64,000 bases of DNA from Bernardetia sp. ABR2-2B (GCF_037126435.1 NZ_CP147020.1:4973001-5037000); one strand, 5' to 3'; shown: positions 25,121-34,027, counted from the stretch's first letter. The notes: generated by a model not told the origin, from the sequence alone. Numbers and translations are program-made.

Positions 25121-27229
25121 ATGAACAACTCAACTCAGAATATTGAATTAATGAACGATAGAATTATCGTTTCATACAAATTTTTAGAGAACTGGTACAC
25201 TCGTCCAAGAAGGGGAGTTGCTAAAGGTCTTTGGGAGTCTGCAAAAAAAGGCTGGGTATTCTTTGATAGTGTTATTGCTGCTAATAATAAAGTTTGTGCA
25301 GTAAAAGACAAAAAAGACTTACCTACTCTCAAAGAATTAGAAGCCATTTTAGCAGAGGAAGTAAAGAAGCCTTCTAAGAAGTTGCTAGATGAAGCTCGTA
25401 CTTGGGAAAAAGACAATGAACTGTCTTACTTCTTGTCTATGTATGAAACGACACAGGCTTATGAATATGCTGCCATATCAGCGTGGAAGCGAATGATATA
25501 CTTTTTGGGCGATAAGAAAAACAAAATCACACTTAAAGCAAAAGGCTTTAAGAACAAAAAATCATTCTTACAGGAGTGTGTAAAGTGTATTCAATCTTTG
25601 AATTTTACAAAATGGAATTGCAAAGACTTTGTAGTCTTGAATCAGCAGGTATTTGTACAGTATAAAAAGTTGGTTGAGCAGTTTGGAGATGATGCCTTTA
25701 GAAAAATTATTGATGAGCGCACGGAGGTTTCTTGTAAGAACTCTTCTAAGATAACGGAGCAAATACAGCAGGATTATTTGGTTTACTTAGCTTCTGACCA
25801 TCGTAAATTTAGCTTTGAGTTAATCACGGAATTGTACAATGCAAAAGCAGCCGAAAAAGGTTGGGAGGTTTTGAAAACGCCAGCTCCTGTAATTACATTT
25901 TTAGAGCAACCTTCTGTGAAGCCGATTTGGACAATGCAACGTGAGCCAAAACTCTACAATGACACATATATTCCTACGATTGGACGTAAAAAGCCCTCTT
26001 TTGCAGGTGCAATATGGGAATTTGACGGTACGATAGTAGATATTTATCATAGTGGAGGAGAAGATAAGCAGCAATTATACGCTCGTATTTATTGGATTGC
26101 AGTCATTGATGTAAAAACGGAGGCGATTATAGGCTATCATATCACTAATTCAGAAACTTCTGATGCAGTTGTGAAGGCTCTAAAGAGTGCCGTAAGCATA
26201 ACAAATACAGTTCCTCACCAAATCAGAACAGATAATTCATCAGCTGTTCAGTCGCTAATGAAGCAAGGTAAAAAAGAAGGAGGTAAAAACTTCTTTGAAA
26301 AACTAGCCAAATATGTAACTCCAGCAGCCGTCGGAAATGCACGAGCAAAAACGATTGAATCGGTTTTCAAACGCTTCCAAGATAGCTTAATGAGATTACA
26401 TCCATTTTGGGCAGGAATGAATTTGACTGTAAAGAAGGATTCTAACCGAATGAACAGAGTTTGGATACAAGCAAACATCAAAAATGCTCCTACTCACAAC
26501 GAGCTTATCTCACAACTTGAGCAGCTTGTAACGCTTTGGAATGCTGATACAATGAAAAAAGACACGACAAACGTATCAAGATGGCAGCAATACAAAAACG
26601 ATGCTGACCAACAAAGAACAGCATTAAGAGCAATTTTTAACGATGCTTTTTTAATATCTGCTCGTGGAGATGCCAAAACAGGATTGATTACTTATAGAAA
26701 CGCAGGATTAAAAATCACTTGGAATAAGCAAGAGCATATATTCAAAGTAGTTGATAGAGACATCAATAGCTCACTGATAGGAAAGAAATTCATAGTCAAG
26801 TTTGATGCTGATGATTTGAGTAAAATTTGGCTTTACAATGCTGATGGAACGCCTTTTACTTGGCAAGAAGAACATTTAAGTATTGATGCTTACGAAGCTG
26901 CACCCGATTATTTGGGAGATAGACAAGAAGGAGATGGTCAGCGCATCGCTGCAATGCAGGAAGAGCAGAAAGAAGTCAAACGTCAGCACAAAATAGAATA
27001 TTTAAAAACATTGGATAGACTGACTGCTGAAGACATGAAAGAATCTATCACAGCAGCATCTATTAAAAAGGACCTTATGAATGATGCCGAAATCATCGCT
27101 AAGGAAATGGGAATGAATGGTAAAGCTGTATCATTCAGACAATCAAAAGAGCGTCAAAAAGAATCCGAAAAAGAAGAAATGACTTTGGAGGAATACAGAA
27201 AACGTCAGCTTGAAAAAGCTGCATCTTAA
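25121..27229 (+). CDS. MuA-type DDE transposase
   Basis: A 702-residue transposase/integrase that would insert and replicate the phage genome. An N-terminal DNA-binding part (about 1-260, beginning like the Mu I-gamma region) is followed by an RNase H-like catalytic core. The likely triad is Asp302 (WEFDGT), Asp371 (IRTDNSS) and Glu413 (NARAKTIESVF). A beta-barrel domain lies near 520-590, and a charged C-terminal tail (about 620-702) could contact MuB. Length is close to Mu A (663 residues). It lies upstream of the MuB-like gene. Confidence 0.9.
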   Translation: MNNSTQNIELMNDRIIVSYKFLENWYTRPRRGVAKGLWESAKKGWVFFDSVIAANNKVCAVKDKKDLPTLKELEAILAEEVKKPSKKLLDEARTWEKDNELSYFLSMYETTQAYEYAAISAWKRMIYFLGDKKNKITLKAKGFKNKKSFLQECVKCIQSLNFTKWNCKDFVVLNQQVFVQYKKLVEQFGDDAFRKIIDERTEVSCKNSSKITEQIQQDYLVYLASDHRKFSFELITELYNAKAAEKGWEVLKTPAPVITFLEQPSVKPIWTMQREPKLYNDTYIPTIGRKKPSFAGAIWEFDGTIVDIYHSGGEDKQQLYARIYWIAVIDVKTEAIIGYHITNSETSDAVVKALKSAVSITNTVPHQIRTDNSSAVQSLMKQGKKEGGKNFFEKLAKYVTPAAVGNARAKTIESVFKRFQDSLMRLHPFWAGMNLTVKKDSNRMNRVWIQANIKNAPTHNELISQLEQLVTLWNADTMKKDTTNVSRWQQYKNDADQQRTALRAIFNDAFLISARGDAKTGLITYRNAGLKITWNKQEHIFKVVDRDINSSLIGKKFIVKFDADDLSKIWLYNADGTPFTWQEEHLSIDAYEAAPDYLGDRQEGDGQRIAAMQEEQKEVKRQHKIEYLKTLDRLTAEDMKESITAASIKKDLMNDAEIIAKEMGMNGKAVSFRQSKERQKESEKEEMTLEEYRKRQLEKAAS

Positions 27230-27237
27230 ACAAAAAA

Positions 27238-27274
27238 AGCCCCTGCACGACAACCAAATCGCTTTGCAAGGGCT
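27238..27274 (+). repeat. hairpin in the transposase/ATPase intergenic region
   Basis: AGCCCCTGC (27238-27246) pairs with GCAAGGGCT (27266-27274), one mismatch. The loop contains ACGACAACCAAA, part of the recurrent phage leader motif. There is no strong T run, so it may modulate the ratio of transposase to ATPase rather than end transcription. Confidence 0.45.
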
Positions 27275-27310
27275 AGAAAAATAAATTTCTAACATAAAAT
27301 TAACAAAAAA

Positions 27311-28336
27311 ATGGCAAAGCAGAAAATTCAACTCACAGATTACGAACAAAAAGTAGGTACAGAACTCAATAATTACTTACAAAGCACAGGTTTATCTTTG
27401 GCTGAGCTTATCTCTAGACACTCGCTAAATAGTGGCTATGTAAGAGCTATTGCAGGTTTTACTAAGATTGAAAGCAAGATAAAAGGAGGTACTGAGCTAT
27501 ATCCTAAGCTTTCTTACTATAAAAAAGTAGCTCGTATTATTGGCATAAAGGAAAATAACTTTTGGCATCACATAGATACTATTCAATACAAAAATGTTTT
27601 TGCTATCTGCGAGAAGGCTCAGTCTGATAAAGACTTGAGGCTCATAGACGGACAGCAGGGTTATGGCAAAACATACAGTTTGGAAAGCTACTGGAGAACA
27701 AACAATGAAGTAGCCTATGTAAAGATGATGAAGAAATGGAATAAAAAGACATTCCTTCAAAAAATTGCCAATAGTTTGAATATCAGAAAGGCTGACAGTT
27801 ATTCAATATCTGCAATTCAAGATAAGATAGTAGATGTTTTGAATAGTGAAGATTCAAACTGGTTACTCATTCTTGATGAGATGGAACAAGCATCTAAAAG
27901 TATGTGGGTAGGAGTTATCAAAGATTTGATTGATGATACTCAAATCGGCTCTCACGACAGGTTGTGTGGATTTGTTATCTGTGGAAGTGGAATAAATGAA
28001 AAAGTCAAAGGTTGGACACACTCAAGAACTGCAAAGCAAGGAGCGAATCAGCTTTGGGATAGGCTCTTTGGAAGCTGGCAATTATTAGAAGGCTTGAAAG
28101 AAGGTAAATATGCCCTTTCTGACTGGAAAGCTACTATCAAAATAGCACTTGACAATACAGGTGTAGAAATGGAGAATGAAAAAGATGTCATTGAATGGCT
28201 ATCACTTCTCAACACAAAACGCTCACTCTCAAAAGTAGTAGATAGAGCCTGTCAGTATGCTACTAAAAACAACAAACCTATATCAGCAGAAATGCTAGAT
28301 ATGCTTTACGGAAAGGAGTTGAGCTATGGCGAATGA
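27311..28336 (+). CDS. MuB-type AAA+ ATPase, transposition target selector
   Basis: A 341-residue protein. The N-terminal HTH-like domain (about 28-80) precedes an AAA+ domain with Walker A GQQGYGKT (114-121) and Walker B LLILDE (185-190). MuB proteins bind target DNA in ATP-dependent filaments and deliver it to the transposase. The downstream gene starts 11 bp inside this one, so translation is coupled. Confidence 0.88.
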   Translation: MAKQKIQLTDYEQKVGTELNNYLQSTGLSLAELISRHSLNSGYVRAIAGFTKIESKIKGGTELYPKLSYYKKVARIIGIKENNFWHHIDTIQYKNVFAICEKAQSDKDLRLIDGQQGYGKTYSLESYWRTNNEVAYVKMMKKWNKKTFLQKIANSLNIRKADSYSISAIQDKIVDVLNSEDSNWLLILDEMEQASKSMWVGVIKDLIDDTQIGSHDRLCGFVICGSGINEKVKGWTHSRTAKQGANQLWDRLFGSWQLLEGLKEGKYALSDWKATIKIALDNTGVEMENEKDVIEWLSLLNTKRSLSKVVDRACQYATKNNKPISAEMLDMLYGKELSYGE

Positions 28337-28859
28337 TAATCAAAAATACTACAAAATGGATTACAACGAATCAGAGGAGTTCATTTGTATAGCTTCTGAA
28401 TGGAGTGATGGAGCTTACCTTGCTTTTTTTGATGATTGTTTGAGTCATTTTTTAGAAATGACCTTTGAAGACAGAGAAGAAATAAGATACCTCAAAAACT
28501 CTTATGAGTTTAAAAAATGGTTCTCTGTCTATTTTAGTAAACGCAATCAGTTCATTGTAGAGGAAGTGATAAAATGGGATTATTTGCAAAACTGTTGGGT
28601 ATTCAAAGAGCAAATGGAATCTCATGTAGCTACTTACAAAGCTAGAAATTCAGCAGCTTTCAGAATGTATTATTCTTACTTAATCAAAGATTATAGCACT
28701 GTAGATTTTGATAAAGAACACTACTTGAGACTTCAAAAAACAGCAGAAATTAAAGTAGTAGAAGAACAAACACTTCTTGTAGCTCACGAAGCAAAACAAG
28801 AAAAAACGCAATCAATTTTCACTTGGATTTTCGCTCAACTAATGAGCTTTATTATATAA
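28326..28859 (+). CDS. early hypothetical protein, 177 aa
   Basis: Acidic and aromatic-rich (NESEEFICIASEWSDGAYLAFFDDCL) with a hydrophobic amphipathic C-terminus (IFTWIFAQLMSFII). It overlaps the MuB-like gene by 11 bp. No family is recognised; position suggests a role in replication or transposition. Confidence 0.6.
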   Translation: MANDNQKYYKMDYNESEEFICIASEWSDGAYLAFFDDCLSHFLEMTFEDREEIRYLKNSYEFKKWFSVYFSKRNQFIVEEVIKWDYLQNCWVFKEQMESHVATYKARNSAAFRMYYSYLIKDYSTVDFDKEHYLRLQKTAEIKVVEEQTLLVAHEAKQEKTQSIFTWIFAQLMSFII

Positions 28860-28897
28860 ATCAATTATTTATTCACTCTTAATTTTTAATTAAAATT

Positions 28898-29461
28898 ATG
28901 GCAAAGGCAACTGAAGTAGTAGAAGAAAAAATCATAAGCAAAAACGAAGCTGTTGATGCTTTTAGAGCTTACAACGAAGTTTTAGAAAAGGAAAATCAAC
29001 TTGATGCACGTACAGAAACTCGTAGAAAAGAAGAACTGGCTGATTATGCTGATGTGATTAATGAAATCACAGAAATCACAAAAGGCATTGCAGAAGAACA
29101 CGCAGCAGAACTCAAAGAGCTTGACGAAGAAAAGAAAATAGCTGCTCTGACCGTACAGCAATATCTAACTCAAATATCTTCTGAAAGTACAGAGTTTGCA
29201 GGGTTGGGAAAAGCTGTTTTTGTAGAGAAGGGACGTACTTACTCTATCAATGAAGACAAAGATATGGTAGAGGTTCTTGAGCTTTTTAAGTCTAAATACC
29301 CAGATTCTTACGAAGGGTATTTTACTGAATATCCAAAATTTGCTTTCAAAAAAATGGATGGTCTTATAAGCCTTGGGTTAGGCTCAAAAGAAGAGTTCAA
29401 AAAAATGGGTATTGATTACTCTTCTGAAAGAGAGTTTCAATTAAAACCAATCAAAAAGTAA
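28898..29461 (+). CDS. gam: Gam-like host-nuclease inhibitor
   Basis: A 187-residue protein built like Mu Gam: a long charged helical hairpin (about 10-95), then a beta/alpha end domain (FAGLGKAVFVEKGRTYSI and DMVEVLELFKSKYPDSYEGYF) ending in a GI...EREFQLKPI block that parallels the C-terminus of Mu Gam. Gam binds DNA ends, is a Ku homologue, and protects phage DNA from RecBCD-type nucleases. Position after MuA and MuB supports this. Assignment rests on pattern and order, not an alignment. Confidence 0.62.
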   Translation: MAKATEVVEEKIISKNEAVDAFRAYNEVLEKENQLDARTETRRKEELADYADVINEITEITKGIAEEHAAELKELDEEKKIAALTVQQYLTQISSESTEFAGLGKAVFVEKGRTYSINEDKDMVEVLELFKSKYPDSYEGYFTEYPKFAFKKMDGLISLGLGSKEEFKKMGIDYSSEREFQLKPIKK

Positions 29462-29469
29462 TCAAAAAC

Positions 29470-29507
29470 ACCTTTCTAGCTAACTACTAGATAGCAGCTA
29501 GAAAGGT
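29470..29507. terminator. 12-bp hairpin before the tRNA gene
   Basis: ACCTTTCTAGCT (29470-29481) and AGCTAGAAAGGT (29496-29507) pair perfectly around a 14-nt loop that itself contains CTAG. It has no long T run. It ends 5 bp before the tRNA, so it could be a processing signal or a weak terminator. Confidence 0.5.
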
Positions 29508-29512
29508 AATAA

Positions 29513-29584
29513 GGGCGTGTAGTGAGTGGTTAAACGGTTCGTTTGCAAAACGAAAAATCGGGGGTTCGAATCCCTCCACGCCTT
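29513..29584 (+). tRNA. tRNA-Cys(GCA) inside the prophage early region
   Basis: The cloverleaf can be traced. Acceptor 29513-29519 pairs with 29577-29583 (one G-U). The anticodon stem is 29538-29542 with 29550-29554, and the loop TTGCAAA gives anticodon GCA (29545-29547). The T stem is 29560-29564 with 29572-29576 around TTCGAAT. The variable loop has 5 nt. The D arm is irregular, with only two clear pairs. CCA is not encoded; the 3' end reads TTCA. Codon supply during lytic growth is the usual explanation for phage tRNAs. Confidence 0.85.
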
Positions 29585-29593
29585 CAAAAATTC

Positions 29594-29607
29594 AAACGAC
29601 AACCAAA
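29594..29607 (+). promoter_or_regulatory. phage leader motif, copy 1
   Basis: AAACGACAACCAAA, ending 12 bp before ATG 29620. The identical 14-mer precedes the starts at 34130 and, on the other strand, 41883. Confidence 0.5.
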
Positions 29608-29619
29608 CTAAATAAAACT

Positions 29620-29985
29620 ATGAATTTCAATCTCAAAAAACCGTGCAAAAATTGTCCTTTTCGTAAGGATTGTAAGAAAGGATGGTTAGGTGAAAATAGA
29701 GCTACAGAAGTAGCAAACTCACCTTTTTCGGATACCACTTTTGCGTGTCATGAAACAACTGGAGTAAAAAAGGGAATAGATAAACCTATTCAAGAACACT
29801 CTCAGTGCGCTGGTGCAATGCTCTTACTAGATAAGGAGCAGGGCGTGGATAGCAATATGATGTTTCGTTTAGCTACTTATGCTTTTGGTTTTGATGCTGA
29901 AAAATTACAAGGTTACGAACTTGTATTTGATAGTAGAAATGAAATGATTGAACACCATACAACTAGGAATTATGAAACTACTTGA
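29620..29985 (+). CDS. Cys/His-rich phage protein, DUF6283-like
   Basis: A 121-residue protein with a probable metal-binding N-terminus. CKNCPFR (Cys9, Cys12) is followed by CKKGW, then FACHETTG and a later QCAGAM. This CxxCPFR ... CH ... QCAG layout is that of the DUF6283 phage family, whose function is unknown. It starts the block of small middle genes downstream of the tRNA. Confidence 0.65.
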   Translation: MNFNLKKPCKNCPFRKDCKKGWLGENRATEVANSPFSDTTFACHETTGVKKGIDKPIQEHSQCAGAMLLLDKEQGVDSNMMFRLATYAFGFDAEKLQGYELVFDSRNEMIEHHTTRNYETT

Positions 29986-30151
29986 AATCACAGCGCAGCA
30001 TTGGAATACTTTCTATAATCTAGCAAATGATATAGTTGTAGGGACTTTAGTAATTAGTATTCTAATCACAATAGCAATGGATTTGATTGATTCGGATTCG
30101 TTGATTAGATGGCTTTTTAAATTTATTCACTCTTTATTTTCAGATAAATGA
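29972..30151 (+). CDS. small single-helix membrane protein, 59 aa
   Basis: Starts at ATG 29972 (MKLLEITAQHW), overlapping the previous gene by 14 bp; an upstream in-frame ATG at 29948 is possible. One hydrophobic segment (DIVVGTLVISILITIAMDLI) would span the inner membrane. Function unknown. Confidence 0.5.
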   Translation: MKLLEITAQHWNTFYNLANDIVVGTLVISILITIAMDLIDSDSLIRWLFKFIHSLFSDK

Positions 30152-30513
30152 AGCATACTATCACAACAGCAGGAAAGGTTTCTTTGAAACTCACAGCAAA
30201 GCAAATGACAGCTTTATCGTTTGATATTTCGCATACGAATGATTTGGATTTATCAGAGGCTACATGTCAGAACTTTCAGTATTTGGTTATACAAAGGCTT
30301 TCATTTAATAAATTCAATAAAGTAGATTATAACTACAAAAAAATACATTCTGTTGCTCTTGAGCCTTTTGAATGTGCAGCTCTTGCAAATAATCTTCCAA
30401 TTGATGAATCTCCTTTATGTGAGTCTATTGGAGATTATTTACAAGATGTTCTAAAGGAGTTGGATATTCTATTTGTAGCTCCACAACCTCAAAAGGAAGA
30501 AAATGAATCGTAA
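30148..30513 (+). CDS. hypothetical protein, 121 aa
   Basis: Starts with a 4-bp ATGA overlap with the preceding gene and ends in an overlap with the next, so it belongs to a tightly coupled operon. It contains a helical stretch LTAKQMTALSFDIS and an acidic C-terminus. No family recognised. Confidence 0.55.
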   Translation: MKHTITTAGKVSLKLTAKQMTALSFDISHTNDLDLSEATCQNFQYLVIQRLSFNKFNKVDYNYKKIHSVALEPFECAALANNLPIDESPLCESIGDYLQDVLKELDILFVAPQPQKEENES

Positions 30514-31004
30514 TGGCATACTATCGTGAACCTGCAAGTCCAAATTATCGAAACGAAGTGAAAGAGCTTTCACTTCCATTGACTCAAGAAATCAATAAAA
30601 TCAAAAAAAAGATGGAACAGACTAACAATGCACAAGCGTTCAAAAAAACACCAAAAGTTTTGACAAATCAGCATATCAAACCTGCTGAAAAGCCAAAGAA
30701 AATTCACGAGTTGTGTAATGCCAAAAACTACGAAATAAAAAGAGTTGGCGATACTTATACAATTAAGGAAGTAGATTCTGAAAGCTCTCAAGAACTCGGT
30801 TTTGTAATGTATAAGGCTTTTGCTCAATCAGATTTTATGGAAAAGTTTGATGAGATGATGCAGGCTCAACTGGAATATTGGAATGCTGTAAAGACAAATC
30901 ATCCAAGTAAAAACGATTTACTTATCAGATGCAAAAGGATAGAAGCTGAAATGAGAGAGCTTCGTGCAAAACTTCTCAATTATATACAAAAAGAACTCTT
31001 TTGA
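30513..31004 (+). CDS. hypothetical protein, 163 aa
   Basis: A basic, partly coiled-coil protein. A helix covers about residues 20-40, a linker of lysines and prolines follows, then a small strand pair (YEIKRVGDTYTIKEVD) and a C-terminal helical region ending RCKRIEAEMRELRAKLLNYIQ. The start overlaps the previous stop by one base (TAATG). Function unknown. Confidence 0.55.
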   Translation: MAYYREPASPNYRNEVKELSLPLTQEINKIKKKMEQTNNAQAFKKTPKVLTNQHIKPAEKPKKIHELCNAKNYEIKRVGDTYTIKEVDSESSQELGFVMYKAFAQSDFMEKFDEMMQAQLEYWNAVKTNHPSKNDLLIRCKRIEAEMRELRAKLLNYIQKELF

Positions 31005-31007
31005 ACT

Positions 31008-31220
31008 ATGCTAGAAATCACGCCCAATACCAACTTCGTGAGAAAACAGAAAGAGGAAACTCAAACCTGTACTTGTAAGCTAAAAGAAGCTGCAATCAAA
31101 CTGCGAAAAGCACAAAACGCACTTGCAAAGTGTAAACAGGCTTATGTAAGACGACAACTAGCAATAGATGTAGTCAAGCTGCAAAATTCATTTGATAAAA
31201 TGATAGGTCTTAAATCTTAA
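31008..31220 (+). CDS. small basic Cys-containing protein, 70 aa
   Basis: Lys/Arg-rich, with TCTCK near residue 22 and a single long helix (KEAAIKLRKAQNALAKCKQAY). It lies 3 bp after the preceding gene. No family recognised. Confidence 0.5.
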   Translation: MLEITPNTNFVRKQKEETQTCTCKLKEAAIKLRKAQNALAKCKQAYVRRQLAIDVVKLQNSFDKMIGLKS

Positions 31221-31226
31221 CTCAAA

Positions 31227-31445
31227 ATGAAATACTACTGTATAGCCAAACTGCCAAAAAATGAGAGTAAACATACTCTTAATACGCTTTTTACAGCTAA
31301 CAGTGGTATTTCTAAAACTTACCTTGGTAATGGCGAGTACCAAGTTTCTTTTCCTTCTTTACTCACATTTAATCTATTTGTGAACGCTTGCCACAGGAGA
31401 AGGATTTTTATTACTCAAACTTATTCAGAAGATGGACAAATTTAA
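31227..31445 (+). CDS. hypothetical protein, 72 aa
   Basis: A small basic beta-alpha-like protein (KYYCIAKLPKNESKHTLNTL ... YQVSFPSLLTFNLFV). The next gene starts 14 bp inside it. Function unknown. Confidence 0.5.
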   Translation: MKYYCIAKLPKNESKHTLNTLFTANSGISKTYLGNGEYQVSFPSLLTFNLFVNACHRRRIFITQTYSEDGQI

Positions 31446-31677
31446 TTTAGAAGCTCAATATCAAAAATATCTTGAATTGATGCGCTTAGATGAAAAACAG
31501 ATGCCTCCTATTCAGCAGCAAGAAACAAGAAGAGCTTTCTTTGGTGCTTGTGGTCAGATGCTCAGATTAATGACTGAAGACATTGCAGATTTGGAAGAAG
31601 TTGAGGCTGTAGGAACTATTATAAATCTGAAAAATCAAGTTTCAGAATACTTTATGAAGCAACTAGAGCAGCTATGA
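31432..31677 (+). CDS. hypothetical helical protein, 81 aa
   Basis: A predicted all-helical acidic protein (EAQYQKYLELMRLDEKQMPP, then TEDIADLEEVEAVGTIINLK). It overlaps both neighbours. The size and helical make-up resemble small Mu-like middle genes of unknown function. Confidence 0.5.
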   Translation: MDKFNLEAQYQKYLELMRLDEKQMPPIQQQETRRAFFGACGQMLRLMTEDIADLEEVEAVGTIINLKNQVSEYFMKQLEQL

Positions 31678-32189
31678 AAACAGCCACTCCAAAACAAATA
31701 CAAAAGTTCCACGCCCTGCTCAATGAGTTGGGGCTGATGCAACACAAAAAGGACTTAGTAAGTGAGTTTTCAGAAGGAAAAGCAACCTCATCAAAGCAAC
31801 TCACAATGGAACAAATGAAACTAGCAATAGAGCATTTGGAAGGAATGAAAGAACAATCAGTAGCTACAAAACCCAAACGAGATACATCTTTGGACAGACA
31901 AAGAAAGAAAATCATTGCTTTTTGTAGAGAAATGGATATGGAAGTGGAAGTGAGAGGCGAAATGGTGGCAGATATGCACAATATTTACAAGTTTATTCTG
32001 AAAATAGGCTATCTGAAAAAGGATTTGAATGACTATAATTCTGAAGAAATGCCAAAATTAGTTACTCAAATTAAAATTGTCAGAGATAATGTCGTACCAA
32101 AATTTCAAGACGAAAAGCGTGGAAATTGGACGGTAACAAATTCTGAAACTGGAGAAACTAAGAAAGCTAAAGACATTTTGAAGAAATGA
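31674..32189 (+). CDS. GemA/Gp16-like phage regulatory protein (DUF1018-like)
   Basis: A 171-residue protein. Residues 4-58 fit the DUF1018 pattern of Mu GemA: TPKQIQKFHALLNELGL, then SEGKATSSKQLTMEQMKLAIEHLEG. A second helical part (about 80-150) ends in KFILKIGYLKKDLNDY and VTQIKIVRDNVVPKF. GemA proteins alter host gene expression and supercoiling. The ATGA overlap with neighbours keeps it in the middle operon. Assignment is by pattern. Confidence 0.5.
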   Translation: MKTATPKQIQKFHALLNELGLMQHKKDLVSEFSEGKATSSKQLTMEQMKLAIEHLEGMKEQSVATKPKRDTSLDRQRKKIIAFCREMDMEVEVRGEMVADMHNIYKFILKIGYLKKDLNDYNSEEMPKLVTQIKIVRDNVVPKFQDEKRGNWTVTNSETGETKKAKDILKK

Positions 32190-32575
32190 AAGAAGATTTT
32201 ATGTATGCTAACTTATCAGATGTTCAAATTATTTATGCTGTTCATAAAAAAAACAAACGTAAAATAGTAGAAACCTTTGTTGATTTTAGCGCAAGTCGTA
32301 AACTTAAGATTTTCTCCTATAAAATATTACTTATCCGACCAGCAACTGAAAAAGATGTTTCTATTTTGAGAAAAATTGATGAAGAAGACAAAGCAAAAGG
32401 CTATTCAATTACTCGTTTCATTCAGCGTTTTTGGTGTCATCCTTACAAAACTTTATCACAACTCATAGATGATGATAAAGATTTAGTAGATGAAAAGATG
32501 CTTGAAAAAATTATAGAAGCTACTAAAAATGAGTTCTTAAAACTTAATAAAAATCAACTTGAAATTTTATTCTAA
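32186..32575 (+). CDS. hypothetical protein, 129 aa
   Basis: A mixed alpha/beta protein with a basic first half (VHKKNKRKIVETFVDF) and an acidic helical end (DDDKDLVDEKMLEKIIEATKNEFL). It starts with a 4-bp overlap. No family recognised. Confidence 0.55.
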   Translation: MKEDFMYANLSDVQIIYAVHKKNKRKIVETFVDFSASRKLKIFSYKILLIRPATEKDVSILRKIDEEDKAKGYSITRFIQRFWCHPYKTLSQLIDDDKDLVDEKMLEKIIEATKNEFLKLNKNQLEILF

Positions 32576-32601
32576 TCAACCACAATAAACCAAACTAGAA
32601 A

Positions 32602-32913
32602 ATGGAAGCATCAAAAGTAGAATATATAAAGCAGTTTTTAAGTTACAATGGATATCAAGATAATCAAAATAATACTGTTGTAGATTCAGACTTTACAATG
32701 AATAAAAATGGAATTACAGTTTCATTGAGCGATGAGCAAATACGCTTTGAGATAGGCAAGTCGATAAACGATGGTTATGATGAGATTATAGATAGTGGTA
32801 TGTTTTTACTTGATACAAATATAATTATTTATGTTAGTCCCTACTGCCTAACTCATAATTTAGGTGTTATTGAAGAATCTTTATATAGTTCACTTGACCA
32901 AATTACCATATAA
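32602..32913 (+). CDS. hypothetical protein, 103 aa
   Basis: Acidic, with alternating strand-like segments (NGITVSLSDEQIRFEIGKSI, FLLDTNIIIYVSPYCL). The leader CAACCACAATAAACCAAAC is a degenerate relative of the recurrent phage leader motif. The next gene starts on its last base. Confidence 0.5.
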   Translation: MEASKVEYIKQFLSYNGYQDNQNNTVVDSDFTMNKNGITVSLSDEQIRFEIGKSINDGYDEIIDSGMFLLDTNIIIYVSPYCLTHNLGVIEESLYSSLDQITI

Positions 32914-33563
32914 TGCACTACAACATCAAATCAACAAAAGAAGGCAGGGCGAAAACCTTGCTTTTTTTATGTATAAATAAAGATAAATCTATCACGAAAA
33001 TAGACTTGAAAGTAGATTTACAAATGAAACACTTGTTTATTCTACTCAATCTAGTCAATGACCAGCTCCTTGCTAGTGATTCGCTAGGAAGTGATAAAAT
33101 CGCTTTATCTGACACAGTTTATGCCAAGCGCAAAAAAGTCAGAACAGTTGAGCAGAATGAAACATTAGGCTATAATTCTAATCTTTGGAGACAGCTTTAC
33201 AAAAAGTATCGTCCGAACTCTACAAAAATAGAGTTCCGACCTGCAGAAGTAAAAATGATGAGTTTTGAGAAATGGAATCCTGTAGAGTTACAAGCCTTTT
33301 TTGATTCGGATTACTTCCTTTTCAAAATCAAATCTATACGTGTTTTTACATCAAAAATATCAGAATTGCGTGATTGGATGCTGGCTAAGGAGCAGGGCGA
33401 GGAAATCAAAACAGCACACCCAAACACTTGGGATAGCAAACACTACAAAACACTAAAAACAGGTAAGGAAATTACGGAATATAGACAGCATCTGATAAAT
33501 CTTGGCTTTACACCTGTCAAATCAGATAGAGGCACTTTGATAGGGTATGAAAAGAAATTATAA
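32913..33563 (+). CDS. hypothetical protein, 216 aa, last gene of the middle operon
   Basis: A basic protein (KYRPNSTKIEFRPAEVKMMS, VFTSKISELRDWMLAKEQG) with a possible small DNA-binding end domain at the C-terminus (TEYRQHLINLGFTPVKSDRGTLIGY). As last gene before the strand switch to virion genes it sits where Mu places its late activators Mor/C, but no HTH signature is clear, so this is only a positional hint. Confidence 0.55.
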   Translation: MHYNIKSTKEGRAKTLLFLCINKDKSITKIDLKVDLQMKHLFILLNLVNDQLLASDSLGSDKIALSDTVYAKRKKVRTVEQNETLGYNSNLWRQLYKKYRPNSTKIEFRPAEVKMMSFEKWNPVELQAFFDSDYFLFKIKSIRVFTSKISELRDWMLAKEQGEEIKTAHPNTWDSKHYKTLKTGKEITEYRQHLINLGFTPVKSDRGTLIGYEKKL

Positions 33564-33747
33564 AATTACTATATAAATGTAATTTTTGTTTTTTTTATTT
33601 ATCTAAAATAAAATAGCATTAACTTTGTTATGTGGTTAGTTTATAGACGAAAAAAGTATTTTTGTCTAATATAATTAGCAGCAAAACAATATACTATATA
33701 ATTTTACTCGTTATATAACTAAAATTAATAGCACAAATTTAACCTCT

Positions 33748-33978
33748 ATGGAAAATAACCAAACAAATACCGTTATAAACCTAACTTTAACGGAAAAAGA
33801 TGCTAAAGCAATCATATTAGGTAGAAAGTTACTCACATTCGCCTCAGAAAAGGACATTTCTAATATAATAGACAATGCAATAAGAGTCGTAAATACTCAA
33901 GATAAGTTAGAAAACTTGCGAGTATCACCAAAAGAGCTATCAGCCGATTTGTATCAAATAAGAGATTTATTTGATTAA
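33748..33978 (+). CDS. small accessory protein, 76 aa
   Basis: An isolated small gene with its own leader (184 bp gap upstream, containing TAACTTTG at 33620-33627) and its own terminator at 33991-34027. The polar N-terminus leads into helices (EKDAKAIILGRKLLTFASEK, ISNIIDNAIRVVNTQDK). The layout suggests a separately expressed moron; function unknown. Confidence 0.5.
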   Translation: MENNQTNTVINLTLTEKDAKAIILGRKLLTFASEKDISNIIDNAIRVVNTQDKLENLRVSPKELSADLYQIRDLFD

Positions 33979-33990
33979 ACTTATAGCTCA

Positions 33991-34027
33991 AAAAAAGCCT
34001 TCAAAAATACATTTTGAAGGCTTTTTT
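33991..34027 (+). terminator. strong intrinsic terminator
   Basis: AAAAAAGCCTTCAAAA pairs with TTTTGAAGGCTTTTTT around ATACA. It follows the stop at 33978. Confidence 0.85.
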
